64,000 bases of DNA from Syngnathus acus (Eukaryota > Chordata > Actinopteri > Syngnathiformes > Syngnathidae). This document shows positions 20,726-33,689 of the stretch, in pieces (position 1 is the stretch's first letter; each line of letters starts with the position of its first letter). The notes beneath the pieces were generated by a model that saw only the letters and a program-made list of their open reading frames with translations, was not told the origin of the DNA and did not search any database. A program made the position numbers and the translations under genes. The stretch spans positions 8,005,491-8,069,490 of the forward strand of contig NC_051092.1 of NCBI RefSeq assembly GCF_901709675.1, read 5' to 3'.

Positions 20726-23700
20726 CATAAGCCCAAAAATCTATACAGAGGGAAGGAAAGTGGTGCACCCTCTTAGTTTATGATTTTATTATTTTTTTTA
20801 TTCATATCTCTTTAACTGTAAATGACTAAAAGTATAATGTATGATGAGATGAGAAACAATTCAAAATAAGAAACAAAAGACAGACATGAGGCTACCCCAA
20901 ATTCATGCTCTTTTGAGTAGCCGCTCGTCTCTGTTCCTGGACATGTACCAGTGGTTTGAAATAGCTTTAAACCGATGTGTGGAGACGTTTGTGAACTACA
21001 ACACCAGAAATAAAACACCCTATATTTAAAAAAAAAAAAGAAGATTTGCTGGCCTCACATATGCAATAGGTGAAAGTTTTACTCGTACAAGCTACGTTAA
21101 CATTGGCATTGATAATCCAGTCACGGTTGAGTTCGGATGCATTGTTTTCATGTACACAAAAAATATTGATCCTATTAGGATTTGCATGTTCATGCATAAA
21201 ATCTTCGGTGGGAACAAATCCATTTGACGTGCAGATTGACCAAATATACCGGAAATAGACTTCCGTGTCGACAAAACATCATTCCATCCATATAAACGTA
21301 GCCATTATCTCAAATTTTAGGTAAAAAATGTTACCATTTAGGGATGGTTTGGAGTCCTTTAGATACCACAGAAATTAGTCGAAAGATTTTAGACTTCATG
21401 TTGACACCATCAGTTGGAGAAAGAGAGAAAAATCCTGAGTTGGCAAAGAGAATGAGATCGATACAAGGTAGCCCACACTGCATATCTGCTGACATCTGCT
21501 TACAGTATGTATTAATCACGTTTGTGTGATTCACAGACATGTGTTCCTGTCAATATTACCTCTGGTGTATTCCTCTGCAGTGGTAATAGCCCTATAATAA
21601 TTGGTATACTGTAAGCCTACTCCAAAAATTTGGTTTGGCTATATTTTAAGTTTTGTAATTGGGGATGGGTACTGAGCCCCAATACTAAACTGGGGCTATA
21701 AAAAAATTTAAAAAAAAGTAAGAAAACAAACAAACAAACAGTATCGATAAGCTCGATAATGATCAAATGTGGGGTAATTTTCGAAAATGCTATAAGAAAT
21801 CTTGTTTTACGTCACATGAAAAGTAATTAAACATCATACTAAAATAAAGCATGAAAATTTAATTTCTATCTTCGGCAAAAGTAATCGTTTGCCCAACTTG
21901 AGACCCTGGCAAATGACACACTGTCATTTAAAGACCAGCAATGGCAAAGCTCAACATGGAAAGTGTACAAAGCTTATCAAGGATTGACTCGGTAAGAGAT
22001 ATTTCAAACTTTTTCATTGCCTCAGAATACTTTTGGCGTGTGTTTTTTCATCATAGCTTTAAAGCATTGTGTGTTTTCTTGCAATGTGCTATTTTTCACA
22101 ACTTAAAATACATTCGCACACAAACCACACAACAAATCTCAAATTGTCCATGTTATTTCTCTCATATGTCTAATATTGTAAGCAGTGAAAGGTGGTGATT
22201 GATTGTGATGGAAAGACAACAATGACTTTTGAAATGTGTCAGTATTTGACCAGTAAGTTTGACCACACATTCTGAGAACAACCCATTTCCTTTTAAAGGT
22301 GGGATGTCAATCTGTTTAGTAAGCTTTATATGTACGCTGAATGCATTTAATTTTTATTGTTCCATTTATGTATGATAATAGATAAGTGAATTTCAAGCAC
22401 CTTATTGGAGAAGCATGCAACTTTAATATAGCGAAATGCATTCCTCTAATCATGACCTCTACTGGTAATTAACAGTTTAAGAACACTTGCTTTCTCAGCA
22501 GCATGCCACATGTCGATATGTCCCATTTTCTTTAACAAAAATGTGATTCAGCAGTATGATCGCCTGAAGCAGTGGCTGATGGTCCATTTTAAAGATACAA
22601 ATTCCTGAAAGAATATACATACAACGCAGGTAACATAACATTCTCTTGACGTAACATTCTTCTCTTGAGACAGAAAAAGCGCAATTGTCAGTCTACTCAG
22701 GGATGTCAGTCTTTTTGTCTTTTTTTTCCCAGTCTGTTCCAACATAAGTGACAACATGAAACACCATGCCAATAGATGACTATGCTGTAGGCATTCTTTC
22801 CAATTTCAGTATTGATTCTCATTGAGGATGTAGTACAAATGGGAAGGTTGCGTACGCACGCACGCACACCTACACACGCATGCACGCACACACATACACA
22901 CATATAATATATTCTATATATATTCTGCGCAGTCAGTATATGCCTGCATGTTCTCATTTGTTTACAATTTTCTTTTTTTAACTTAAGAGTCCAAATGCCT
23001 TATTCATTTCATTTGTCAGTCAAAAAGCACTAGTGTGGAGAATACTGGAGAGTCTTGGATGAGAGCCCATTCTCTTAGGCCTGGTAAACATTTTTTTTTC
23101 AAATCTTAAAAGATTTATCATTTGTGGCAGACCCCAAACATAAAGATCTTGCATTTCACAGTTGTATTGCTTCAATAATCTCAATTTAGGGCATCGCACA
23201 CAAAATTCTGTCCGAAGGCAAGAAATCTCACATGTGATTGCGACAGAGCAGAAACTCAGATATGCATCAATATTATCAACTGTTTCCAAAGATGGGAGTG
23301 TTATAAAATGGCCATGTCATCAAGAAAACTGAGGTCTGCTAGGACATGTTTTGTTTTATTTACCACCGTCTATGTGAATAGCTACATTCTGTTCACTTCA
23401 CAGATTCTTGACTCGGGGCGACATGAAGAATTTTGGTTGTGCGAGCCCTATGTAGTAATTTGTTACCTAGTTGCTACTTAAACATTGTTGGTTTGGAAAT
23501 CACAGTCAAAAATTCCAAAATCCCCTTCTGTGTGCATATGATTAAATAAAATAGTTTGTTTATAAATATTTTCAAGCAAAACCTGCCTTTAACCTTTCTC
23601 TATTCATTTGTCTGGCACTTGATTGCTTTGGTCTAAGACTTTTCCATCTTATTACTGCCTTTGATTCAAAACAGTGCTGCTGAGAGCAGTTGCTCGCATT

Positions 23701-24640
23701 AGTAATGACAAGGCTGTTTGACCCCCTAGGTGGCAGTGTCCTATTAAAAGAAACACTGACAGGGCATAAATGATGGTAATTGGCAATTTTCTCAACAGGA
23801 GACCAAGGGTCTTACATCACCAATTCAGTCCAGAATTGCAACTGTTGGATGAAAGTCAATGTTCACAGAATTCCAACAGACGCGTTTTAAAATGCCTTCT
23901 TGTAGTAGCACCAGCTAGTACAACCAATATCTGAACACAACGGGAATCAAAAAATGAAAACAAAGATAATGAGATTCTTCCTGAATGAAAACTAACGGTT
24001 CTTCTGTCCTCATAGAGTATAAACAAAGGACAGTAGCAGTGTTTTGCCCATTTCAAAGGATTATTAATGTCCAATTTAGACTGCCAATGCAAAAACCATC
24101 AGCTCCATGTTCAATAAGAATTAAAATAGTTGTTTGTTTAGACAAAGGTCTGCAACAGAAGACCATGTGTGAAGCCTTATTTTGGTGCTCCAACATAAGT
24201 CAGAAGGAAAACTACCATGTTTGCAACAACTAGCAATTTATTTCTATCCCACGGATGTTTGCATGACCATTGTAAAACCCAATGCTTACGCCATTGGACT
24301 AAATTGTGTGGCATCTCTTCATCAAATTTTAATAAGTCAGTATGATTTATTCAATTTGCTATCCTTGAATAGGAAATGTGTAGACTGTCCATGATACTTA
24401 ACTTGTGGAGGGGAAAAATGTATATTGCTTTGCTCCTGAGTCAAGTGCTTGTAGAATTTACTGGTCATTGGAGCCAGACAAATTTGTCCTGAGGCTGACC
24501 TCAGGCTGGCTATAAAATATCTACCTTGGAGAACCAGAGACCTAAATGTCGCAAACAGTGATAAATCAGTCACATTGTGAGACACTCGCTGGCTTCTGAA
24601 ATAATATAAAGCACAATACTCTCTCTATTTTATTTATTCA
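20726..24640. other. Non-coding stretch
   Basis: Unique AT-rich sequence with one microsatellite. At 20995-21045 an AATAAA followed by a run of A resembles the tail of an old retro-insertion. No gene is seen. Confidence 0.5.
22851..22907. repeat. (CA/CG)n imperfect microsatellite
   Basis: Mixed GCAC and ACAC units, followed by AT-rich sequence. Confidence 0.85.
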
Positions 24641-24649
24641 TACACACAC

Positions 24650-24679
24650 TATATATATATATATGTATATATATATATG
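24650..24679. repeat. (AT)n microsatellite
   Basis: Alternating AT with one GT interruption. Confidence 0.9.
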
Positions 24680-24739
24680 GAAATCATCCAATGATAAATA
24701 GTTTAAAATGATAATAGTCTTATGTATTTTCAACATGAC

Positions 24740-24960
24740 ATATGCAGAAAAACCAATCTTTAATCTGCAATTACTGGTTGGATAATGATATAATTACTGT
24801 AGATGACAGGAGAAGAAATTGGGAGCTTTTTCTTCTGTGTAATGACCCATGTGATAAAAGAGGATTAAAGCAAGAGCAAAAGGGTCGTAGAGGATTAGTG
24901 AAAAGGAAACAAAGACTGTCTCTGCCATTGATATGCTAATAATGATTTAATCTTTGCCCT
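24740..24960. promoter_or_regulatory. Candidate conserved non-coding element
   Basis: A repeat-free block rich in homeodomain/POU-like words (TAATTACTG, GATATGCTAATAATGATTTA, CTAATTAC). Only composition and motifs suggest regulation; conservation was not tested. Confidence 0.25.
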
Positions 24961-25114
24961 AATTACTATGCGAGTTCACTGTTGATTGTTCTTTGTGGGA
25001 ACAACAAATGCATTTACTTTATACTGGGTTTGAATATTTTGTGTACATTTCATATACGCAGATTTTTGATGTGAAGATGAAAAATAAAAACATTCAACAA
25101 CAGATAGTTGATTA

Positions 25115-25230
25115 TTCGTCCATTATCCGTCGCGCTTTTTTGCGGGTGTGCCGGAGCCTACCACAGCAGTCATCGGGGACTAGACGAACAACCATTCACA
25201 AACGGGCTCACGGGCAATTTGGAGTCTTAA
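25115..25230 (-). mobile_element. V-SINE 3' fragment
   Basis: GCCGGAGCCTACCACAGCAG, GACGAACAACCATTCACA and GGGCAATTTGGAGTC match the 3' half of the family. A separate scrap at 25463-25505 (GACACCCTGGACTGGTCGCC) may belong to the same insertion. Confidence 0.65.
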
Positions 25231-26426
25231 TGTTGTTGCTATTAGAAAATTGAAAGTATTCGAAATAGTGAAGCTTGTATGCACCTGTGTCAACAAATGT
25301 GTAAAGAGCCATGTGTCAAGTGTGTAATGAGCAGCTGACATTCTCGTCTTGCTGACTCTGCACTCAGTTTGATGGCATGCTGAGTGAGTTGTGGAGCTGA
25401 TACATTACAGAACATTCGATTGATTTAAACATGCACACACGCGCATTTTCAATACAACTTAATCAGGTGACACCCTGGACTGGTCGCCAGGCAGTCACAC
25501 CATTCACACATTTAGACGGTCGCGGAACCCACGTTGCATGCACCAAAGTCATGTACACCATCATATGTGCCCATTTTGACAGATATCTTTTAAATAAGTG
25601 TGCAAAAAAAACCTCTCACGGCCATAAATAAAGGGTGACAAAACTCAAATTAGCTTATTTCCATATAAATCACTAGCTGTTCATTCATTCTATAGACATG
25701 GGAATGGAGGAGAGCGAATGAAACAAGTCAATTTCTCCCCCTGTGAAATTGAAACAATGGTTGGAGAGTTGATAGGAGGAGAGCAATTGTGTCTGGAAGT
25801 CTCAGTAGATTGTCTAAACCAAATGAATCTGAGATGACAGAAATTGACTGAAGCCATCAATTTGGAATTTCCAAATGACTGAATTGTCTACATGTGTGCG
25901 TCTGCTTACGTGCATGTTTTTGATGAATATACCTGCTTCATCATAGAGCAGGATGACTATGGAAATATCAGTCACGATTGTTTGTTAAGACTTATATCAT
26001 CAAAATAATTATTTAGTGATTCAAAACTACCATCATAGCTTCATGCCGATTCATCCCTGTGCGTTGAACACTTGAATATTTGAACTCAGTTTTTTTTTTT
26101 GTTCAAAATTCAAGCAAATTAATCAAAATGGTGACTGAAGTCTACATGAAGGTCAAGTCACAATACGGTGATCTCTTATTTTTTGCTTATGAATCTCCTG
26201 TTGCATTGTGGTCCTGTGCACAATATTAGTTTTTAAACCCTCCCCAATATTTTACAGAAACCTTTCTTGCTCCCTTAATAACCATTCTTGCACCGTTCGG
26301 TGCATGTACAAACACGATATCTCCCGACTTCTTCTGTATTTGGCCAGAGAATGGTGTAGGATGCAGCGATTCACCAATTCACCAAACCCAACTGGATGCA
26401 CGCTGTATGTCCTCTTTTCCCCCACT

Positions 26427-26998
26427 TGAAAAAGGGCCATCGTTGGAACTCAAGAACAAGTCAGTCTTCCTCTTTTCTTTTTGCAGTTTATTGCACAATT
26501 AATTAGAGGGCGGTTAGTCAGGTTGATAACCTTAAACAAAGAAAACATTGCATTATTTAAGTTCAACTAAGTTCAGTTATTGCATAAATACATTAGGAAA
26601 ACATGAAGCACAAAATGATTGAGCCACTCAAAGCCAAGACAAACACAACCTGCAACCCAAACCAAACAATTCAAACAAACCAAACATTTCAATCAAACTA
26701 AGCATTGAAGTCCATTTCCTACCAGTTGCGTGTGACCAGGAACTGAGAAGTCTCTTTGGGTTTCTTTTCTTTTCTCGGTTTAAGTTTTCCTTCTTCCACT
26801 AAGAGGCTTTCCCTTCCTTGTTGCCCAGTTTTTATACTGGTCTGTTGGCAATATGGCCAGCCTGTTTTTTCTCTGCCCCCTGCAGGTCTGGAGGGGGGGA
26901 CTAGTGGATATTTTGTTGGGTGATCTCAGCCTCTGTTGGTTGACGTGACACTGTATGAGCAATGGGGTAAGGAATACATGGGCTTATGTTGCTTTTCA
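26427..26998 (-). mobile_element. Possible solo LTR or promoter-bearing repeat
   Basis: The minus strand begins TGAAAAGCAACATAAG, has a TATA box (TATAAAAA, about 26837-26828) and an AATAAA at 26492-26487, and could end at TTTTTCA. The inverted TGAAAA/TTTTCA ends and signal order suggest an LTR, but no target duplication is found. It could be another kind of repeat. Confidence 0.35.
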
Positions 26999-28640
26999 CC
27001 CAGCCATTACTGTCTGCAGTCACATTCTTGACATCTCTGAGTGTGAGATGACAGTAATTAGACGAATGGACACATAGAGACAATGACTAGATAGAATAGA
27101 AACTGAGGCAATTAGGAGCCTGCTCATATTCAAATTACTAATGTCAAGGATTGACATAAGAAGATGACTGATCATTCTGCACATTTTAATTGTGTATTTT
27201 TCCACATTTCAACATGACTCTCAATACCAGAATTAATCATCTTACTTGTTAATATGACATTAATTTTATTTTAGTGTTTAAGTTATTTTACAGCACAATT
27301 AAATTTATTTTAACAAATTACACAACATAGTTCTGAGCATGTCACAGCAAAATATTGCTATCATTGGACACCTTACCACCCAACACTGAGTGAACAGATA
27401 GTACATCTGAAAGAATACTGTTGTTGTCTATCTGGAGTCTCCCAATGGGCTTATGCATCCATCTGGGATCCACCTGTGCTGTCGATAGTGCAATGATTTT
27501 TACAGCAGAGTGTGGCCTGTAGTCAACACAAACTGCTCTTTGAGAAGATTTATTTCCTACCTGATCTGCAGATCAGACTGCAAAACAGCCTGGTTTAAAG
27601 TATTTGAATCAACAGACTAGCAACGCTAGAGGGAAAAGTTTGCAGGTTTACAAAGAGAAGGGCACTGTTATGTGTCAATGCCAAAAGGTCTTTGCCATTT
27701 CAGTGGCTCCTCTTGTGTTTTGCAAAGTGCATCACCTGTGGTTTAAATGTAAATATTCATACTAAGAATAAATTGGGTGACCTGCCCACAAATAATTATC
27801 TATAGCTTTTCTTAGTCAAAACCATTAGCAGTTTCAAAATTGTAGCGGTATTTGACTATTAGGATTTTTCTCACTGTCCGAAGATTCATCTCACAGCTTT
27901 ATTGCATATTTTCAACTATATGTGTTCAACATTACTTTCACAAACTCTTTCACCACTCTCTTTTGTTACTGGTCTTGAACTCATCTAAACATTCATTCCA
28001 CACATTCCACTTTGCCTTCCTCTTTGTGCCTTGTTTCCCCTGGCATGGTGATCAATAAGGAGAATGGGTGCTGATATATCACATTCTGGCAAATGCTTGT
28101 GAATGCTACGCACAAGGGCATGGATATTATACTAAAACAATTATCATGTCTTTACCATTGTCGAATAAAGAACTTTGGAGAGAAGTCTTATGACGGTTTA
28201 CCAATGCTTACAAAACAGTTTTGCAAACACTTGCCACTGTTATCAAAACACTGGATTCGCAAGGATGATTGCAACTTTTTATGAACACTAACAAAATTAC
28301 TAATTTGCTACGTTCCTAGGCATTCTTCGCTCAGTACGATACAGGGTTAATGCCCTTGACAAAAGATGATAAAAAGGACCATGACAGGCAGCGTCTAAGA
28401 CACTGGATTCAAATAAGTTCTGCATCTTTTCTCGCTCTCTCTCAACCAATTAAATCAGATGGCTCACGTACTCTTTCTCGCAACTGCAACAGCATTATAC
28501 ATACATGTAGTGTAACTGATAAAGTGCCCTTGATTTGAGGAGTAAGGTAAAAAAAAAAAAAAGACAATCTTAAGTCAAACACCTTAGGCTCACAATGGTC
28601 AAGCCACTGTCTCATATCAGAGAGCTGTGAAGTTATAATA

Positions 28641-28967
28641 CAGGGGTGTCAAACTCTTTTTTTTCGCGGGCCACTTTGTAGTCATAGCTTCTTTCGGAGG
28701 GCCTTTATGACTGTCAACCCAAATAAATGTATGAGCGCCTCATATTATATAGAGTAAAGGCTACAAAACAAACGGACAAATAACTCGTTTTCAAATCAGA
28801 CGAGTAAAAACTGGTCAGATATTTAAAAAAAAAAGATATTAAAAGTGAAGACAATTTGCAATTCTAGTAATGACACACGAATTTGATGCACAATTTGTCT
28901 TTGCGGGCCACGTAAAATGATGTGGCGGGCCGTATCTGGCCCCCGGCCCTTGAGTTTGACACCTGTG
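28641..28967. mobile_element. Complete non-autonomous hAT element with 8-bp target duplication
   Basis: Inverted ends are CAGGGGTGTCAAACTC and GAGTTTGACACCTGTG. They are flanked by the exact 8-mer TTATAATA at 28633-28640 and 28968-28975. Length is 327 bp and there is no transposase. Subterminal motifs GCGGGCCAC and GGCCCCCGGCC fit the Charlie-like hAT group. Confidence 0.93.
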
Positions 28968-29255
28968 TTATAATAGGTGAATGAAAATGATCTATACTAA
29001 GCCAGGAGCTATGTGAGACTTCAATTTACATGAGTACTATATTTTGTATTTGCGTCAGAGTGTGATGGATGAGTCCCGAGACTGATGAAATGGAATGCAT
29101 CAGTTAATTAGTTTTCCTGAGACAATGCCATGAACCCTCCTATGAGCTATCAGCACAAGATTCCAATTTGTTGACACAAGGTGCAGAATTTTTTTCCAGC
29201 TAATGATGTAATTTAGACTAGCACTTGCAAAAGACATTTCATGGAAAATACATCC

Positions 29256-29640
29256 ACCCATCCATTTTCTGAACTGCTTATCCTCACACGGGTCGTGGGT
29301 GAACTTGAGTCTATCCCAGCCATCTCAGGGCAGCAGACGGGGTACAGGTTGAACTGGTTGCCACATGGCACACTGGGCACACATAGACGAACAACCATTG
29401 ACCCTTACACCTATGGGCAATTTGGACTGATCAATTGGCCGACCATGCATGTCTTTGGAATGTGGGCAGAAACCGGCTGACCATACAAATATTTGGAATG
29501 TGGAAGGAAACCGGAGTGCCTGAAAGAAACCCACACAGACACGGGGTGAACATGCAAACACCACACAGGAAGGCCAGAGTACCATGCATCTCTAAACTGT
29601 GAGGCGACATGCTAACCACTACTACGCCGTACCGCCCCCA
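29256..29640 (-). mobile_element. V-SINE, full length with internal duplication
   Basis: Tail (CCACCCATCCATTTTCTGAA) through head (CTGTGAGGCGACATGCTAAC) are all present. A segment of about 37-38 bp in the conserved centre is present twice in tandem (29441-29478 and 29479-29515). Confidence 0.9.
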
Positions 29641-31654
29641 ATGGAAAATATTTTAATCATTTTACCCTGTTATATGGTGCATGTTTTTGTTTCTTTGGTT
29701 GTTTGTTTAACAAGACCCTTGTGTCCAGTACGTCAGTATATGAGAGCTTTTAGCAAAGCCCAGGCTATTTTGGGGGGGAACAGTCTGACTGAATCGAGTA
29801 ACCAGAATCAAACCTGCATTTGTCCAAATTCAAACAATGCAACACTGCCCAACCAAACCCAGCTACGGATTGTAAAATGTAAAGGACAACAATAGACAAA
29901 CAAAACTAAAATCATTGTGAAGAACTGGATTAGATTGACTTGGAAATTGTTCAGAGTTCTTGTCTGTCAGCTATATTAGTGAGATTGTTTCCGCAGAAAC
30001 AATGTACAATGACAATAATAACTATTTGCCAAGGGTATACAGATACAGAAAAGTAAATAAGTGTGTAAATTACAATATAAACTCATGTCATTTGCTCAAC
30101 TGAAGATTCAAGTCTATTTTTATTTAAACAAGCTGTTGTCCAAATGAGTTACAGTACAAATGATTTAAGAAGCTATGACAGCTGCACTTATAAAACAAAT
30201 ATATAAATATGTTCAATCAGTGAATCCTGCTATCACAGTATCCACAGGAACACAGACACAGAGTACTGCAGCAGCTGACAGCACCGTCAGTGGTCACCCA
30301 CGCACATATAGCATAGCAATCATCATAGAACTATAATCTTGTGCAAATGTGTCAATTGAAGTAAAAGAGATGGGGTGTTTATGTGGTTGTTCAGACAAAT
30401 CCACATGTGATGAATAGTATATGATGCTTGGTTCATTGTTCTCATGCTTGATAATAATAGTAATAATAATAATAAATATAATTTATATAGCTTCATAGAA
30501 CTCGATGCATTATTCATATGCTCACACATTCAGATTCTGGTGATGGTACATGACAGCCACCCACACCATAACATGCATAACAAGACTTGACATTGACACT
30601 GTCAAAAGCAGACAATAAAAAAATGATCACACATCTGACTGGAAAAAAAAAGACAAAAATCTTTTGACTAGGTTAATTCTCCAGTAATAAAACAATGACT
30701 TGCTTTCTATGATGCGTTCTGTTAGCAAAGGATGACCGATACCATGACTAAACAAAGCAGCTCATATTTCAATGATTTCAGAGATGGATGGCTCATACCT
30801 AATGATGTCTCGCTTTCTCTGGAAAACTGTAACAGTCATCCAACCACCATGCAGATCTGGATTATTTGCACTTCAAGAAGCATGGCCTCAGTGGCTCAGT
30901 GATAATTTTGGATATGGTAGCCACGAGTCTGACCAGTATTCTTCCCACTTGATAAGAAACTAAATTCAAACCTGTGACAGAAGTCATGTGACTAGATAGA
31001 ATCCAGCGAATTACTCCGTCTTACAGGGTCGTTGTTCGATCAAGGGGTCCTGCCGGTTGTTCCTTGCAATTATCTCCCAGTCAATCATAATCACCTGCAT
31101 CTGATTTTCGATCTTACTCACCAGGCAATGGGCTCCCCCATGCTGTTTTCCCCTCAACTATAAATCCATGGCTTTTTAATAAAATGCAGGATTGCTGTCA
31201 ATCATCGTTCATCAACAATGCTGTCAAGTAAATGAATTATCAACCATAGCCGATCGTAAATCAATGTTGTTTCAATGTCACATTCATCAACTCAGGTACC
31301 CTCGACATTGCAATGTTGATTCAATCTTTATTCATAATTGAACATTTGATATAAACAGTTTTGAGGGTTCAAATAAGAATCCTAACCCTAATAGATAATA
31401 GTGACAGCAAATTTATCAAGTTTTGGAAAGATTGTTATAACTGTGATAAATATCGGATAACAGCCTCAATAATTGGCTTCCAAGGTTAGGCCTACATTAT
31501 GCAGCATGTTATTAAATAATTTATGTAAATAATTATGATAATGATAAAATAATAATTGATCATTTTTCAAGATTTAAAGAAACAGACCCTTTCCAGGCTA
31601 GTGATTGTCATACTGAACCTCATTAACGTTGTTATTTATTGTAAACTGGCAGCT
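29641..31654. other. Non-coding stretch
   Basis: Unique AT-rich sequence with a short (AAT)n run near 30452-30476 and the possible SINE remnant at 30.9 kb. No gene is seen. Confidence 0.5.
30885..30985 (+). mobile_element. Possible tRNA-derived SINE remnant
   Basis: GGCCTCAGTGGCTCAGTGAT (box A-like) is followed about 75 bases later by AATTCAAACCTGTGACAG (box B-like). No CCA-type stem is seen. Confidence 0.35.
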
Positions 31655-31838
31655 GGAGTTTTGAGTTTTTCCTTGCCCTCTTGGGAGTTTAAGATCAGGG
31701 GATGTTTGAGAATATTTGCCATTTTTCACATGTCCTGAGTGTTGTTAGTCACCTAAATGTTGAACAGAGGCTGTGATTTACCGAAGTCAAATTCCTTGTT
31801 TGGCACGCTCAAACATGGCAAATAAAAACTCTTGAATA
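31655..31838 (+). mobile_element. 3' UTR tail of the 0.9-kb LINE family
   Basis: Bases 31718-31838 match the minus strand of 946-1080 closely: TGTCCTGAGTGTTGTTAG, then AAATTCCTTGTTTGGCACGC, then AATAAAAACTCTTGAAT. The stretch just upstream (31655-31717, starting TTTTTCCTTGCCCTCTTGGG) looks like a dispersed fish repeat and may be part of the same unit. There is no coding sequence. Confidence 0.75.
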
Positions 31839-33689
31839 TGTTTCAAATGACTATTGCACTACATCAGCAAACAATTAAGCACTGCTGTTTGGTAATCAGC
31901 TACATAAATTAGTTAACGCAGACTACTCAAGCATGGAATGTGCATCACATATATACCATGGATGCAACATGGATACCAAGTGAGCAAAAGAGGGGTCAAG
32001 AATACTGTCACTAGTTTATCAGATGATGGAAGATGAAGTAGTAATCCTCAGGCTAATGGGTTCAGAAGATGGCATGAATGCCCAAAGCTGACAATTCACA
32101 TTAGAATCATGCATTCCAAAGTAAGATAAAATGATTTGTAGGTGGTGAGGTGTGGAAAAGAAAATAAGGTATAATTTTGTCCAGTCATCATAATTATTTT
32201 TAGATTTGATTAGGTTTTGCCACTTCCATTTGTCAATAACAAATAATTTGTCTAATATAATGATTTAAATACATGTTCATGTCTTGGGGGAAAGAAAATC
32301 TGTTAATATAGACTAATTCTATTTAGCTAAGTCAAATTTAATCACCTCATTTCGAATGCAATATTCAACCTGCATCACAACGCTACATGGACCCTTGTGA
32401 GGATAGGCGGATGAAACATATAACTTTTAATAAACAAACAAATAAATAAATAAAATCATCCATCCATAATAAATAAATAAATAATCTTTGAATCAATTAG
32501 TATACCATCTTTAAATGCACAAATTAAAACCCATCCAGCCCCGGTGTGTGTTACTCAAAATAATTAATTAATAATTCGGCATTCGATTTTTGGCAACTCG
32601 CTACTCAGTTCAAATTACCACCAATTTGTGCAAAGAACACTGTAAAAAAATCAAATGCAGAAGTAAAAAAAAACCTGAACATTGTTTGAGATCATGTGAA
32701 GTATAGTAGTTTGACAAAGTATCAGTTATACTGAACATATTTGTTAATTGAACCATCAAGACCCAACACCCATGGAAAAAAGGCTCTTAAAAACTACATT
32801 GACAGAAAAACATTGTTTTGTGTCCAAGTAGAAAAGCAAGTTTATTGATTGGCTCCAATTCAATAATTATTTAATCAAGCACAACCATGTTATAAATCAC
32901 TCAGTATCCTGTAATTAAATTCCTTATCCCAGGCTTTTTGAAACAAACATCTATTTGCTGAAAATTGGCTCAAAAGCATCACTTTTGGGTTTCAGTGTTT
33001 GTTGTAGGCTTTCTTTGTGCAAAATCACTCAATCACGCGAGAATCCCCATCTCAGTTTATTTGGCCAACACCAAGTAAATCATGAAAGCCGATGATAGAT
33101 TAAAGTGCAATCACTCTGTATTGTGCTGAGATCTGCCTTGGATATATTCTCAGCCACAAGATGTTTTACCAATACACTAATGACTCATTCAGAGGCTAAC
33201 AAAATGGAATAGATTAGTTTTGATAATCTTTTCCACTCAGAGTTGTGCAATTTCAAAATTACATCATTGTTTGACAGGTGTGACATTAAGTGCACTGTTT
33301 GTGTTTGAGATGTACATACTATCAACATATGAAGAATATTTATTTCTAAGAAATAATTGACCAACAATGCCGACAAAAAATACTGGATTTCATATTGTTA
33401 TGTTCTGTAACACTCCCTCAGTGGCTTCAATTTTCGTAATGGTGAATAAGTGGAATTGTTCATATATTCATTCAGTCAGTGACTTGTACTGTATATAAGT
33501 CAGTGACATGTGCACACATCTTAAAGGTACACTACACAGGGATGAACATCTATATGTAAAAATGATGTCAGCACTAATATTCACGCCACTAAAATAATCT
33601 TTAGTGATTTAAGGCATTTTGGAAGATGAGATTTATGAAAAACTGATCCACCCAATTTTGGAGCTCGCTTCCTGTTTTTTTTTTTTTTT
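31839..33689. other. Non-coding stretch, nothing recognised
   Basis: Unique AT-rich sequence apart from the (AAAT)n array. Confidence 0.5.
32430..32488. repeat. (AAAT)n microsatellite
   Basis: Two AAAT runs separated by a short ATCC stretch. Confidence 0.85.
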
